From Saxidomus purpurata (lineage: Eukaryota; Mollusca; Bivalvia; Venerida; Veneridae): DNA of 64,000 nt. Shown here in pieces: positions 44,130 through 57,200 of this stretch (its first letter is position 1; each line of letters starts with the position of its first letter). The translations under genes and the position numbers were made by a program. Location: positions 12,144,861 through 12,208,860 of the forward strand of contig JAFMSR010000003.1 of the NCBI GenBank assembly GCA_022818135.1, in the 5' to 3' direction. The notes below the pieces were generated by a model that was not told the DNA's origin, ran no database searches, and saw only the letters and a program-made list of their open reading frames with translations.

Positions 44130-45542
44130 TCACATGCGTTTCATTATTAATGAAACAATGTTTCTAAATGCTGGATTCGAGAGAGCGTTCCGTGCAATGC
44201 TCCTTATGTCTTCTGCATTTTCAGGTGTCAAATGTTCAATAATATGTCCGCTTATGTAGATGAGATCATCGTGCCTTATGCCAGTATTTCTTATTTCCGG
44301 TACCAGACTTGAAATAAAGTTGGCAGCTAATGCGGGTAGCTCTCGGCCATCGTACCGCCCATGCCGTTTACAAGTACATAGATAGTTGAAAATCATATAC
44401 TGTATCTCACGTTGATCTTTTTGATTCCTATATTCTTCAATTGAAGAGGGCGACGTATACATTACAGTCAGACCCATTTTCAGCTTGTTCATCCGTAAGA
44501 ACAAACGAGGGCCTTCTTTCAGAAGTTGAGAAAGCAGTTCCAATATCTGTCGTCTGCTGTGACGCTCCAGTCTCTCAGCTAGGAGGTTACGTGCTGGTAT
44601 CATGTAGTAGGGAAGGTTGTTACCCTTTACACACATCATGAGAAAGTGCAAACCTAAGAGAACTAATTGTACTAGATTTTCTTCCTTGAAAACATTCCTT
44701 CCATGAAATTCTGATATCCAATAGACTACATTTTTCATGATGTAAGACGATATTTCGGTGGTTATAGCTGTCAGAATGTCTTTCGCGACAAATTTCAAAA
44801 TGATATACATTTTCAGCTGTGTGTCATTGAAGCTATGTGTAAGTTTTAGTTCAGTTTTGATAAAGCAGAATCTCCATTCCATCCACTGGTCACTGCTGCC
44901 TTTCATTCCCACAGGGACGAGTTGACATGTCGCAGTGGAATCGTCCGTAAGTACGTCTAGTGGAGGCCAATCAGACTGTCGTAGTCGTGATTTAAACGAA
45001 TGCAGAGCGTCCGGACTGATGCCATGCAGAGCATGAACGATATCTTCTTTTCTAAACATATCTGAAAATTGGAATGCCGGACCTTGAATTCCTTTTGATC
45101 TTTGTAACTCTTTATCATGCTTAAGTAAGCTCGATTGAAAAAGTGAGCTGGCAGCGTAAATTTCACCGGACGGTGTGTGGTACAATGATTCGGCGATTTC
45201 TGGAGACCCAAATACCCGTCTAGAACAGAGCCTCAGCATAGCATATCCAGGAGGAGCATTTTGCGTTTCTAATTGAAGCACTGTCAGAGGTTGCTGCGTT
45301 AGAAGCTCAATGTTTTCCGAACAAATTACGTCTTCGAGCATAAACATTTCATCAATATCACTCTCAAAAAAAGATGTTATACCTTCCGCTTTACTTCCTG
45401 CTACGACCAATCTTTTACCTAAGCCATTTTCATTAAAAAGGTTCTCATTCTCTTGCCAGCAAGACCTTCTGAACCTGATTATTTCGGCGTTATAGCCAAG
45501 CTTATCCATTGTATATGACACTCTGCGAGAAAATTCCTCCAT
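44130..45542 (-). CDS. Mab-21/cGAS-like nucleotidyltransferase-fold protein (single exon, 470 aa)
   Basis: The open frame is uninterrupted. It matches the Mab-21 domain family, related to cGAS-like receptors that make cyclic nucleotides, in which many invertebrate members are of unknown activity. Residues ~48-70 hold the nucleotidyltransferase signature: VVAGSKAEG (the GS motif) followed by ESDIDEMFML with the two metal-binding Asp. A later segment (~209-235: CQLVPVG.. then EWRFCF) stands where the third acidic residue is expected but has Q. The C-terminal helical part includes LKMYIILKF, YYMIPARNLL, and a tail with ELPALAANFISS and HIIEHLTPENAEDIR. The ATG is preceded in frame by a TGA three codons upstream, supporting this start, though an upstream untranslated exon is possible. 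No signal peptide or TM. It converges with transporter copy 5. Role in innate sensing is only inferred from the family. Confidence 0.85.
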   Translation of the reverse strand: MEEFSRRVSYTMDKLGYNAEIIRFRRSCWQENENLFNENGLGKRLVVAGSKAEGITSFFESDIDEMFMLEDVICSENIELLTQQPLTVLQLETQNAPPGYAMLRLCSRRVFGSPEIAESLYHTPSGEIYAASSLFQSSLLKHDKELQRSKGIQGPAFQFSDMFRKEDIVHALHGISPDALHSFKSRLRQSDWPPLDVLTDDSTATCQLVPVGMKGSSDQWMEWRFCFIKTELKLTHSFNDTQLKMYIILKFVAKDILTAITTEISSYIMKNVVYWISEFHGRNVFKEENLVQLVLLGLHFLMMCVKGNNLPYYMIPARNLLAERLERHSRRQILELLSQLLKEGPRLFLRMNKLKMGLTVMYTSPSSIEEYRNQKDQREIQYMIFNYLCTCKRHGRYDGRELPALAANFISSLVPEIRNTGIRHDDLIYISGHIIEHLTPENAEDIRSIARNALSNPAFRNIVSLIMKRM

Positions 45543-45807
45543 GCTTCACCATATATCTGTATGATTCTTGACTGACAACATATGTTTCTGAAAAGAAAAT
45601 CGACTGATGTTTACACAATTTTTAAAGCAGTAGCCATGATTCAAACCTGTACCGTGCGGCGGCATCGCTTATCTATGTGAAGTATGAATGCCAAAGACCA
45701 CTCGGCCGCCGTAACAACCGCCGACCGCACCAACAGCTGATATCTAATAGAATATTAAAGCCAAACCGGAACAGAGTTTATATATGATTAAGACATGACA
45801 TGATGCG

Positions 45808-45985
45808 AATGCCTCCGTGGTTAGAGTCGCTGGCTTGAAATCACTATAATATCTCACTGATCACGGGTCATAGGTTCGAGCCCTGCTACAGACCATGTAT
45901 CTTTATGTGAGACAGTTGGCAGTTTCTTACGAATGATAGGAGTCTAGTACTGGTTCTTCAAATAAACAATGGTTAATTAAGCGGT
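45808..45985 (+). mobile_element. tRNA-derived SINE
   Basis: The head has TCCGTGGTTAGAGTCGCTGG (A box) and CATAGGTTCGAGCCC (B box) spaced as in tRNA with a long variable arm. The body contains 'agttggcag' and 'ctagtactggttcttcaaataaacaatggttaa', shared with fragments at 29.0 and 53.4 kb. Confidence 0.7.
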
Positions 45986-47311
45986 CCGCCTGTGAAACAG
46001 GCATTAAGCGAACTCGGTGAACAAAAATGAGAGAATAAGTTGCACATGTTCTCATTTTAGTGTCGTTCTAAAACTCTTTTGAATGATAATTAAATAAGAA
46101 ATCAACGAGCGAGATTAGGGTTAGTAAATTTGTAATGAAATTAAATGGTGACATTTGATATCATTATTATTATGGGTAATATTTAAAAGCAACGTTTGTA
46201 TTTACCAGAGGCTAATTTCATATTTTCTTATTTGAATCAAAAGTATTGAGTTTGCCCCTATTCGTTACTTAATAAATTCACTTTTTACTAGCGCCCTAAT
46301 TCTCTCAAATCCTACGTCAATCGTTCGGTTCACACATGATGTAAATAGCACGTTGAACAAAAATCTTTAGTTTCTTGGCTTTCCTTGGAGAACCATTATA
46401 CAATGAAATAAATAGGTTTAACGAGGTACATTTTGTACTATTTCACTTTGGTAAGCTTTTTTTTTTTAAAAAAGCTCTTCTTTTCTTCCTTACATTTGGT
46501 TTATGATATAAGAAGATGTCTACTTCCATATTTTTTCCTATATTTCTCATTTTTAGATATACGTATATTTTTTAGCTCAGACTTTAAAGATTTACTTTAA
46601 AATATAAACAGCTTACCTAGAAATAGATTTGATTGCCAAGTTTGTCACACTGAAGAAGCTCGGCTGAATGATAAGGTAAAGTATAAACCAGATTCTGTAA
46701 GTACGAAAAAAGAAAGAACATCCATCGATTCTTCGAATCATCAGTATGTTCTGATTAACGGCATTCCCGTATAACCCTACGCCATGTTATTGTTATTTCA
46801 TATTTCTAAGAAGTCATCATGTGTTTTATTGTCTTTAATAATCATTTGTGGTCATAGCTTCAGTTTCTAATGACAAAGAATTCATTTCTCAGCTACTTAT
46901 GGGCACTTATTGCAAGTGCAAAGCCTCTCATGACACAGGTTGATACATCTGAACGGACATTTAATGGTGTGTTAAACAATAGATTTTTCGAAACAGGAAA
47001 AAAACATAGCATTCATTACGTATATTATCTTTACGTCACAAAACTTTTTTTTGCGAATTCATTAACTTCCTTTCAACCTTAAGTCAGAGAAAGGCCTACT
47101 TATTTACTGGAAAGGACATGTTCTAATATTATATATTTCAGACTTATTAAAACTATAATTGCTTTATTCATATTTTGAGATGAATCACATTTTCGGTTGC
47201 TGTATTGTTTGATTGTTAATAAACCACTTATAAAAAAAGTACTACATAGGCCTTTGTGTAAATTGGCTTGCCATACATGTACATAACGTCGTTGCAAAGT
47301 AAATACATGTC

Positions 47312-47995
47312 GTGTCTCTGTTTGTCTTACTTTTAATGAGGAACATAAAACCTTTTTCTATAATCTGTAAGAAGGCATTTAACTTAATATGTGAATGGAC
47401 AAAACAAATTCCAAACAGACTATTATATTTCAGGCGTAGATCTGTAATTGACCTTTTTATGAAAACTCTTAAACCTATAATACTTTACGGTTATGAAATT
47501 TGGGGATATGGCAATCTTGATGCGATTGAAAGAGTGCAATTGAAATTTTTAAAGCTTGTATTAAAAGTAAAAAGTTGTACCCCAAAGTGCGTTATATACG
47601 GCGAAACTGGCGTTAAACCGTTAAGTATTAAGTATTAAGTATTAAGTATTGATATTAAAACAAGAATCATATCTTTTTTGGTTAAATCTAGTTATACCAA
47701 CTTAAAACAAGCTATCTTGCACACTGTACTCATTATTATAAAGCCAGTATAAACATGCAAATTATGCACATGGTAACAGGTTTCAATGGTTAAGTAATGT
47801 TAGAAATATACTGATTGATTGTGGCTTGATTGATATATGGACTAAGCACGAATTTGCAAATTCTAAATGTAATATAGATGTATCACAAGATTAAGAAAAC
47901 TGATAGATGCGGAACTACGATATTTGACAAAATGTGAATATTCGTATAGATTTTGTTAAAACTCATGTAACGACATTTTGACTCTGCAACAATAC
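47312..47995 (+). pseudogene. Decayed LINE reverse-transcriptase C-terminal fragment
   Basis: The first 108 codons (47312-47638) are open and contain KPIILYGYEIWGYGNLDAIE, KFLKLVLKV and VIYGETGVKPLSI, the conserved region after the RT in RTE/Jockey-type LINEs (assignment inferred). Beyond a triplicated TAAGTATTAAGTAT the frame carries stops, but similarity-like text continues to ~47940, and the region ends near an (AATA)n tail at ~48003-48015. Confidence 0.7.
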
Positions 47996-48211
47996 TGTAG
48001 AAAGAATAAATAAATAAAACAATACAAAACAAATTAATTTAATAAATATCTTGACTAACGCTATACTGTATCAGTAATTATTCTTACTTTGGGGTATTAT
48101 TTTTACCTTGGGGTAATTATTTATGCTTACCTCCCTTGATTGAATACTCTCCACAAAGGAGAACTTTGGCACACGTGAAACTTGTTCTCGACATTTTCAA
48201 ACCAATTTAAA

Positions 48212-51200
48212 ATGTCTTCGTGGAAAAATGCGAGCAAGGCTGGTGCTCGGTCTTACAAGGAACGAAGTCAGGTAAAAAATTGAATAAATATTTGTGCAGA
48301 GGTCTGGTGTTTTCCTATATTTATAAGAAAAGTGTCCAGAGTTAAGAATTCGGGCTAAATCTTTTTTACCTACGTGAGTAAAATTTTAAATCCTTGAGGA
48401 TATACAAATTTGTGCATTCAGCCTTTCAGATGACAGTCTAGGCATTAAACTTTGATATTATTTGGCACACTGAACCCCCTTTCTACAGTCTACAGTGGCA
48501 GTCTGTTTGAAATTACAACAAAATGATCATTTAAAAACCGCTCGGAAAGACGTTTTTGTTTTTTCTGTTAAGGTTCGTCTGCCATCTTTTGATAAGACTC
48601 TATGATACCATGACGACGGCAACATACAAACCAATTTACAGAAAAACTAAACATTACAAAATGCAGATCGACCCTGGGTCAGAATTAGACATATCCCATA
48701 CCGGAAGGGTATTTTGTAAACAATTTGTCTTACATTTCGAAGCTGTTTTTGGTTAATTTGACTAGTAATATGAGAATACACAATTTAATTGTGTTATAGG
48801 AAACACTCTGCTATTTCTGTTGCGTCATTGACAAAATGAGTGTGTCAAAAACGCAGAAAACGCGCTCTCATGGAAACACTGTATGAAATCTTGATTGATG
48901 TTACCATTATACTTAGCAAGGATGAAAAAGTTTTATGGTCCTGAATTCATGCTACAGTCATGCTCAAAGTTTAATCTCTATCACTCTAGTTGTTCAAAAT
49001 GAAAATGAGACCATGCTGATAGTAGTATATTTAGCCAGTGCTGGTAAATTTGTTGATGAGGTACCATAATTATGGGGAACACCAGATACTTGGCAAAATT
49101 AAAAAATATATTGCAATAGTTTTTAAGTTTTGGGATTGGATTTAATCATACTGACAGATTTAACACGGGTGATGCTTGCCTCTCTGTCTGTCTGCTAGGA
49201 TTGTACCGAGAATCGTTTCATTTTGTACCAGTAAGTATTTTATTTCCAAAAGTATGTGGTACCAGTATCGGTAGTTCAAAAATATTGTCTGTATTAAGAA
49301 ACTCAAAGGCAATAGAAATAATGTTGGTAAGGGCCTTAGACTCCCCACAACACCCCCAAAAAAGATAGACGAGCAGAAATGCAATGACAAACTGACCCAC
49401 AGATAATGCTAATTGCTTGTTACATTGTGCAAGGGGTGAAAATTATACTTACAAGTACAGTATTATTTATGCAACAGTATCATGACATATATGTATATTT
49501 CGTGTCTGTTTCAGCCTGCAAGCCGTGCCCATCTTGGTGCTTTGGAGAAAAAGAAAGATTACAAGCAGAGGGCTGTGTAAGTATACCATGCATTATTCTA
49601 ACTATATGATACCGTAAATTGGGTTATGTTCGTGAAGATTTAACTTTTTACAATTTCCCACTTGCCTAATTAAAAAATATCTTCCGAAAGATTAATTTCA
49701 CACGCGATTATTTAATGTTTGCTATTTTCGGGAATTTCCCACTTCGCTAACTTAAAAGAAATCTCGCAAAATAATCAGTTGACATAGAGTTACTTCAAGT
49801 GAATTCAAAATTCGCATACATGTATAAGTCTGTCTGTCTGTCTGCTCACAAATTGCTAAATATTTGTCTCGCAAAAATTACCCAATTTACAGTAAGGCTT
49901 CAGAGCACTATCATTTTGTCCGTGGATGTTATCATTTTTGAGGTCAAGCATGAATCTATCATGTCTATCCTTTTCTGCATATAGTGCTCGACGATTAAGA
50001 AAGCTTGATTGGACAATAGAAAAAATAATATTAGCAGTAGCTTCATGCAAGGTATAAATCTGGAAATTGAAATGGAGCAGAAAAATGCGTTATGTAAATA
50101 GCAATATGTAGTATTGTTTCTAAGCTTAAAATCATCTCTGTATGCTTCAAATAAGGGTAGGGTAAGGGAGAAAACTGTTTGCCCGGTGTATTTATCAATT
50201 TAAAAAACAACAACATGTGGGTTTGCTGCAGACCTCTTGAATCTACTTCTGATTTCTATAGTTACAATGTATATAAGTTTTTTGTACATTTTTTTTTTGA
50301 GTTCTTACTAAACATAGTTTTTGGGATCTTAATTTTGGCAGAGATCATCAGAGGAAGCAGAACACACTAAAATTACTGACGCAGAAAGCTCTAGCAAAAA
50401 ACCCAGATGAGTTCTACTTTAATATGGTGAAGACCGTGAAAAAGGCAAGTTTTCATTTCAGTTTTGTTCAAAGTCAAAAGCACTGGCACACAAAAAATAA
50501 AACTTTGACAGAAGAGAGCAAAGCATTTTGCAATATTTTTTTAAGTCCCACGATCACTTAAATTGTTCTTACATTTACATATAAGAATTTACTATCAGAT
50601 AGAAGACTGATAAATCTTATCTGTACTCTCTTTTTACTCTCTGAGACTGACCTGTACTCTGTTTAACTATTTCCTGTACTCTCTTCTACTCTCTTTTACT
50701 CTGTCCTGTACTATATTTTACTCTTTCCTGTACTCTCTTACTCTGTCCTGTACTCTCTTCTACTCTTTCCTGTACTCTCTTGCTCTTTCCTGTACTCTGT
50801 CTCTCATTATACCCCCAAAACGAAGTTTAGGGGGGTATATAGGAGTCACCCGGTGGTTGGTCGGTCGGGCGGTCTGTTGCATTTTCCTTGTCCGGAGCAT
50901 AACTTGAAAACTACTAGTTCGAATTCAATACAACTTCATACAATGGTCAAGTACATTGAGAGGAAGTGCAGTGCACAAGAACTATAACTCCATCTTGACT
51001 AATTACAGAGTTATTGCCCTTTGTTACTTTTCCTTGTCCGGAGCATAACTTAAAAACTACTGGTTGGAATTCAATACAAATTCATACAATGGTCAAGCAC
51101 ATTGAGAGGAAGTGCAGTGCACAAGAATCATAACTCCATCTTGACTAATTTCAGAGTTATTGCCCTTTGTTACTTTTTCTTGTCCGGAGCATAACTTGAA

Positions 51201-54200
51201 AACTACTAGTTGGAATTCAATACAATTTCATACAATGATCAAGCACAATCAGAGGAAGTGCAGTGTACAAGAACCATAACTCTATCTTGAGTATTTACTG
51301 AGTTATTGCCCTTTGTTACTTTTCCTTGTCCGGGGCATAACTTGAAAACTACTGGTTGGAATTCAATACAACCTCATATAATGGTCAAGTACATTGAGAG
51401 GAAGTGCAGTGCACAGGAACCATAACTCTATCTTGACTAATTACAGAGTGATTGCCCTTTGTTACTTTTCCTTGACCGGAGCATAATTCGAAAACTACTG
51501 GTTGGAATACAATACAACATCATACAATGGTCAAGCACATTGAGAGGAAGTGCAGTGCACAGGAACCATAACTCCATCTTGACTAATTGCAGAGTTATTG
51601 CCCTTTGTTACTTTTCCTTGTCCGGAGCATTATTCGAAAACTACTGGTTGGAATTCAATACAACTTCATACAATGGTCAAGCACAATAAGAGGAAGTGCA
51701 GTGAAAAAGAACAATAACTCTATCTTGACTCATTTTAGAGTTATTGCCCTTTGTTACTTTTCCTTGTCCGGAGCATAATTCGAAAACTGTTGGTAGGAAT
51801 TCAATACCACTTCATACAATGGTCAAGCACATTGAGAGGAAGTGCAGTGTACAAGAACCAAAACTCTATCTTGAAAAATTACAGAGTTTTGCCAAGAACA
51901 ATATCTCTTTTTAGTTTGTTTGCAAGGTATTCTGTTACTACGAACTTCCTCAGTTTATAAAGCAGTCTTTTGGGGGTATTAATCACATTTAGTGATACAT
52001 GTAGCTCTAGTTTAATCTTTTCTGTACTCTATTTTACTCTTTCCTGTACTCTGTTTTACTTTTAAACAATAGTGTTGTATACCTTTCTTTCATATTTATA
52101 TTGTTGGAGAACATTTTGTATATTTTGCAATATTAGTTTTATAAAAATACTGAGCAATACTTAAAACATGTGCTTTTGATTTAGAAAGCAGTATGAGGAA
52201 TGTTGCTCATTCATATAATGGTCAGTTTTAATGGTTTGACATCTTTCTCTGCAAGTAATTTAAAGTCCCATGAGCACAATTGCAAGTAGCTTTTATTTTG
52301 CTAAATAAGGTGTCTTTTTTACCGACAGAAATGGCCATAATTTGTAACTTTTTTAATTGGTAAGTAAATGCTACAACTGTAGCACATTTTTTTTGCAATA
52401 TTGAGAAAAACGCTTTCTGTCAAGCCATTTTCATGAAAAAATGACCTCAATACAAAATAAACTATAAAGGTATATGTCAATATTGTTTTAGAGTGAATAA
52501 AACATGGCTCTATCATTATCATGCCAGTAAATTTATTTTACTATATCAGTAAATTCAAAGTGATCCTGGGACTTTAACATTGCAAACGATAATTAGATAG
52601 GACTTTAAAGTCGGCAGGTGAATGTTATGATTTTGATACTAAGAATACACTATTGGTGTCGGTCACTGTGATAGGTGCAAAACAAAATACATTGTAGTAC
52701 TTAGACCTACCAGTCATGACATAATACTTTTACTCGTTTCGTGCCTGTTCACCCTCATTTAACATTATATTAACACTGTAGTTTGGGCTATGTCTCAAAT
52801 TTAAGGGTAGATGAATGTTTAAGTTAGGTAAAAGACAATTTTTATATGGCTCCCTAATAAAAGGAATGTAAAGTTGCAGTGTACACTGGGTGAAACTACC
52901 CAAATAAGAAACCAGGGCATTCCCCTTCAGTTCCTGCCGATCTGAAAGTGCATTTCTAAAGTTACGAATTTCGATTTCTGTACGGGAAGCAAAACTTACT
53001 TTTTTGATGGGTTTAGAAAATAGTTGACAGGAAAACTGACTTGTTGAGTTGAGTGATTTGGTGCGGGGAAGTTTCTCGTAAATTTGTAAAACTTAAGTGG
53101 CATGTGTCAGCTACACCCTGTCAGGACAATTAAAGTAAATTAACCAATCATGTTTCTCAATTAGGATGGTGTACATCAGCTGAAAGATGATAAAGAGGTG
53201 TACACAGAAGAGCAGAAAAAACTCATGTTTACACAAGATCAAAGATACGTCAATATGAAAAGGTCATCTGAACTTAAGGTAAATATATTGACCTTAAAAG
53301 TTATTGTATGTATATTAAACTTAAAGAGGTAAATACATGCTCATCCCGGAGATTGCGGGTTGGAGCCCCACCAAGGTCACGACCGTTCCACCTCATATGA
53401 CACCAGTACTGGTTTTTCCAGGAAGCAGACTCGAGAGTGACTCGATAAGCTACAAGCTTTCTTCACAATCGAGCTAAAATAGATTAGTATAAACTATAAA
53501 TACATGTATATCTAATATTAGTTTAGTTTTACACTAATTTAATTTTAGTTGATTTTATAGGAAGCTTGAAGCTTATCGAGTCACTCCCAAGTCCCCTTCC
53601 TAGAAAAACCAGTACTGGTGTTCTATGAGAAGGTATAGTTGTGACCATAGTGGGACTCAAACCCATATTTAATATTGAAGTAGGAATTAGACAACCTTTA
53701 ACAATGGGTTAAGGGATGTGGAATTCCTGACCAATGAACTAGCCTGGCTCCAGTAGACTCATTTTCACAAACAGTTTTCATGTAGCGGATGGAATAAACA
53801 AGAAACTTACATCAGGTGCACCAAGGATTTGTTTGAAAATGAAATTTCTAGACTGCATGTAAATAGATAGGCATGAAATCTAATGGATTCTTTTATAAAA
53901 TAGGATTTTGTGGGATGAATTCTTTTATAAAATAGGATTTTGTGGGTACTTGAATTTGTGGATTTCATTTATGTTGGATGTTTTTCATTTATGTTGGGTG
54001 TTTTTCATTTATGTTGGATTGTTTTTCATTTATGTTGGATTGTTTTTCCTTTTTGTTGGATTGTTTTTCAACTATGTTGGATTGTTTTTCATTTATGTTG
54101 GATTGTTTTTCATCTATGTTAGATTGTTTTTCATTTATGTTAGATTGTTTTTCATTTATGTTGGATTGTTTTTCATTTGGAAAACTTCTCATGATATCAA

Positions 54201-57200
54201 CGAACACTTTAATGGTTTCAAGGTAAAAAAATTCTGCAGAAATGATCAATATTGTTATAAAGTGTGAACCAGTGGAATTGATTGTTCTGGAATTCATAGT
54301 CTTGTGAATTGCCCCAAGAGATGGAAAAATCACAAACTTTTTGTCTCAAGAATTCAAAGTGATTTACAGAACAAAAATGTATATGTTGAGAAAAATGTTG
54401 TCCAATTTTAAATACAATTTAGGTACATAGATATGGAAAAAAGAACAAATTAGTTTCAAAACGGAAGATAGTTTGTACGCCTGCCTGTATTGTTTTGTTC
54501 TTAATAAAATTTTGGAAGAAAACCAGATCAAGTAGTAGCTTGGTAATGTGAAATAAGAAACCTCTTAGACTACTTGGCAGGTTGCACAAATAAGCAATAT
54601 CTAAGCGACTGCACCATACTGGATTAGAGTTTTTATTTATGACATTGTGTACAGTAAAGTGCATTACTATTAGGATTTTCAGTATGACATGTAAGACTAA
54701 ACCTTTTGGAAAGAAATGGTCATTTTTATCTTTAGGCAAAAGGTCTCACTAATAAGACTAATTAGACCACTATTTACTGGTCCAAAGGATGCTCTTTAGT
54801 TTATACTAATTTACCACAGTGGGCTTCGAACATGCAACCTCCGGGATTAGTGGCAGACACCTTAACCTCTACACCACCGTCCTCCTTAAGGATGCTCTTT
54901 ATACAGGAACTCTACACTATAATGCATGACCACAAATTGTAAGCATGGGGATGTGGTATATTGTGTAAATTACCTTATATTACCACAATATTTGTATTTG
55001 TTGCAGAAAATAGAAAGATTGAGGTCCTCACTTCATTTGATAGACACAGCAGATACACCCCAGAATAAGCACACCATTTTTGTGGATTCCAAGAAAGAAG
55101 GTAAAAAAAATTGCTACCCGGAATGGAATTTATACCTTAACTGAAAAAAACACACTAAAAAACCTATTACCTGAGGAAGAGAGGCGGGGAGTAGTTGGGG
55201 TCAAATAAGCTTTTAAATTAGTTAATCGTTGTAGGATACGGACCTGGTGTGCGTAAACACAGCTGTTAACTGTTACCATGCCAAGCATGTAAAGCACATG
55301 TACAGCACTGTTACATATTGAAATGGAGGCTCCATGAATATTTATCAACCAATTTAATATGCGTACATTGTACCATTTAACACTTGATTTATACGTGAGA
55401 ACTTTGGTTTTGCGAGTTTTGATGGTAGTGAATTAAATAGTGTTTTGAAGAATATTCCATGCAGACGCATTTTTTATTGAAATGTGTATGTCTGAAAATA
55501 TGCATACTGCAAAATTGCCTATTACAGATCATAATGAATCTGTGCAGATTAAATATGCAAATAAAGCATTAGCAGATCCTGTATTACAAACACTGTACCA
55601 GCTATCTAATTGTGAATCTATGATACCTTGGATGTTTAAGAATTACAGGGTATACGTTTTAACTTGAGAGTAATTGAATTTCAGCAAAGAAATTTGATGC
55701 CGCCAAGCACTTTCGAACTCATCCAGCTCTAGTTGGTCGACGATTTAACCGCCCGACAATGGAGAGCTTAAAAAGTGGTGACTTTGCCGACGTTGATGAA
55801 TCAGTCTTGCAGGTATTTAGGGGTTGGTCGTAAAGACTTTCTAAAGTGTCCTTATAGGTAACTTTTTTAATACGACCCTGTTTTGATTGATCAGCTTCAT
55901 GCAGTTATGCAGTTAGTACTAGCCACTCTAGGAATAGGCAATATACCTTGGTTTTGGAAAAAAGAATTTCCCCAGAGGATCTAGGAAAGTATATACCAAT
56001 TTTTTGTTTCCCCAAAAAATCTTTATATTGTAAATTGGGTAATTTTTGTGTGAAGAAATTTCTTACAGTTACAGGTGCACGATATATACGAGGATATTTG
56101 TTCGTTTTGAGTGGATATGGAATATATATATCTGATACAATTGTGATATATATTCACAAGCACAATGCGCGAGTTAAATATGAAAATTGTATCACTTTGA
56201 GTTGAGATAATATTCCACATCTACTAAAAACAAACAAATTTTCTTTTTATTTTATACTAACTATTAAAACAAAAGCAAAACTGTGTATATGCAATACTTA
56301 AAAAAGTAGTTCTGGCCGACCTATATCACCCACACTGTGACTGATATGAAATCTATATCATCACTCTATATTTCACTGATATAACACAGTATTTCTTTAG
56401 CTGGCATAAAATAAACCATTTGTTCAAAGTACAGTTTGTAAGCATTTAAACCCCGTTTAAGGTGGAAGGGATTTTGTCTTGGCAATATTCATATATACAG
56501 TACTTACATTCTTTAGTGATGAGAAAATTTTAAAAATAATATTTGACTAAAGAAATAAACAAGAAAAATGTACTGATTATACAGTCATGATGATTTTGGT
56601 TTTGAATGTGGAGTCAGATACGTAAAGAAAGTAATTTTTTTCAGCCCCAAAACATGCAACATTTTTAGTTTACAAGTGTATATGTACTCATTGTAGAAAA
56701 GGTCAACGTAAAATCGTTGTAGGAAAGGTCAACATGGGATTTGTCATGAAATCTTGTTGGCAGTGAAGTTCTGTATCCAGCTGTATGAAATAACCACGGA
56801 CTTTATCATTCAAAACTGTTTTTAATTTGTGCTGGCCACCGCGGTCTAATCAAGCACATCAATTTTAGGCTCAGCCATATAGTTGCATTTCTTTTCTCGG
56901 TCATTATTATGTAAAATATCACTTCCTACAGCTAATAAAGAGTTTAACCATTCTTAGTCATATTAAAGATTCAAGATACCTTTGTTGGCAGAATTTCTTG
57001 CAGGAAAAAAATCATTATTAAAATTTTGTAGGGAGCCACAGAAAAGAAAAAAAAGAAATATCAAGAGTTGAAAAAGCGAATAGAGCGAGAAAAACATCTT
57101 GGTATCATATCTCAAAAGATGGAAAGAAAGAAACAGTTACTGGTAGGTATTCTGGTTGGGAAACTCAAAGTTTTAAATGTTGCTGCCAAACTTTTAAATT

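Larger units (their letters stand above)
45543..48211. other. Intergenic region between the Mab-21-like gene and UTP11 (divergent)
   Basis: Holds the SINE at 45.8 kb and a decayed LINE fragment at 47.3-48.0 kb. The genes diverge, so both promoters lie here, but no TATA box or initiator can be assigned with confidence. Confidence 0.5.

Noticed and set aside
51459..51960. Three similar 63-76 codon frames starting MLLFLxRSIIRKLLVG
   Set aside because: They are successive 146-bp units of a tandem array, not a gene family.
53908..54333. 119-codon plus-strand and 114-codon minus-strand frames with heptapeptide repeats
   Set aside because: By-products of a 21-bp minisatellite in a UTP11 intron.
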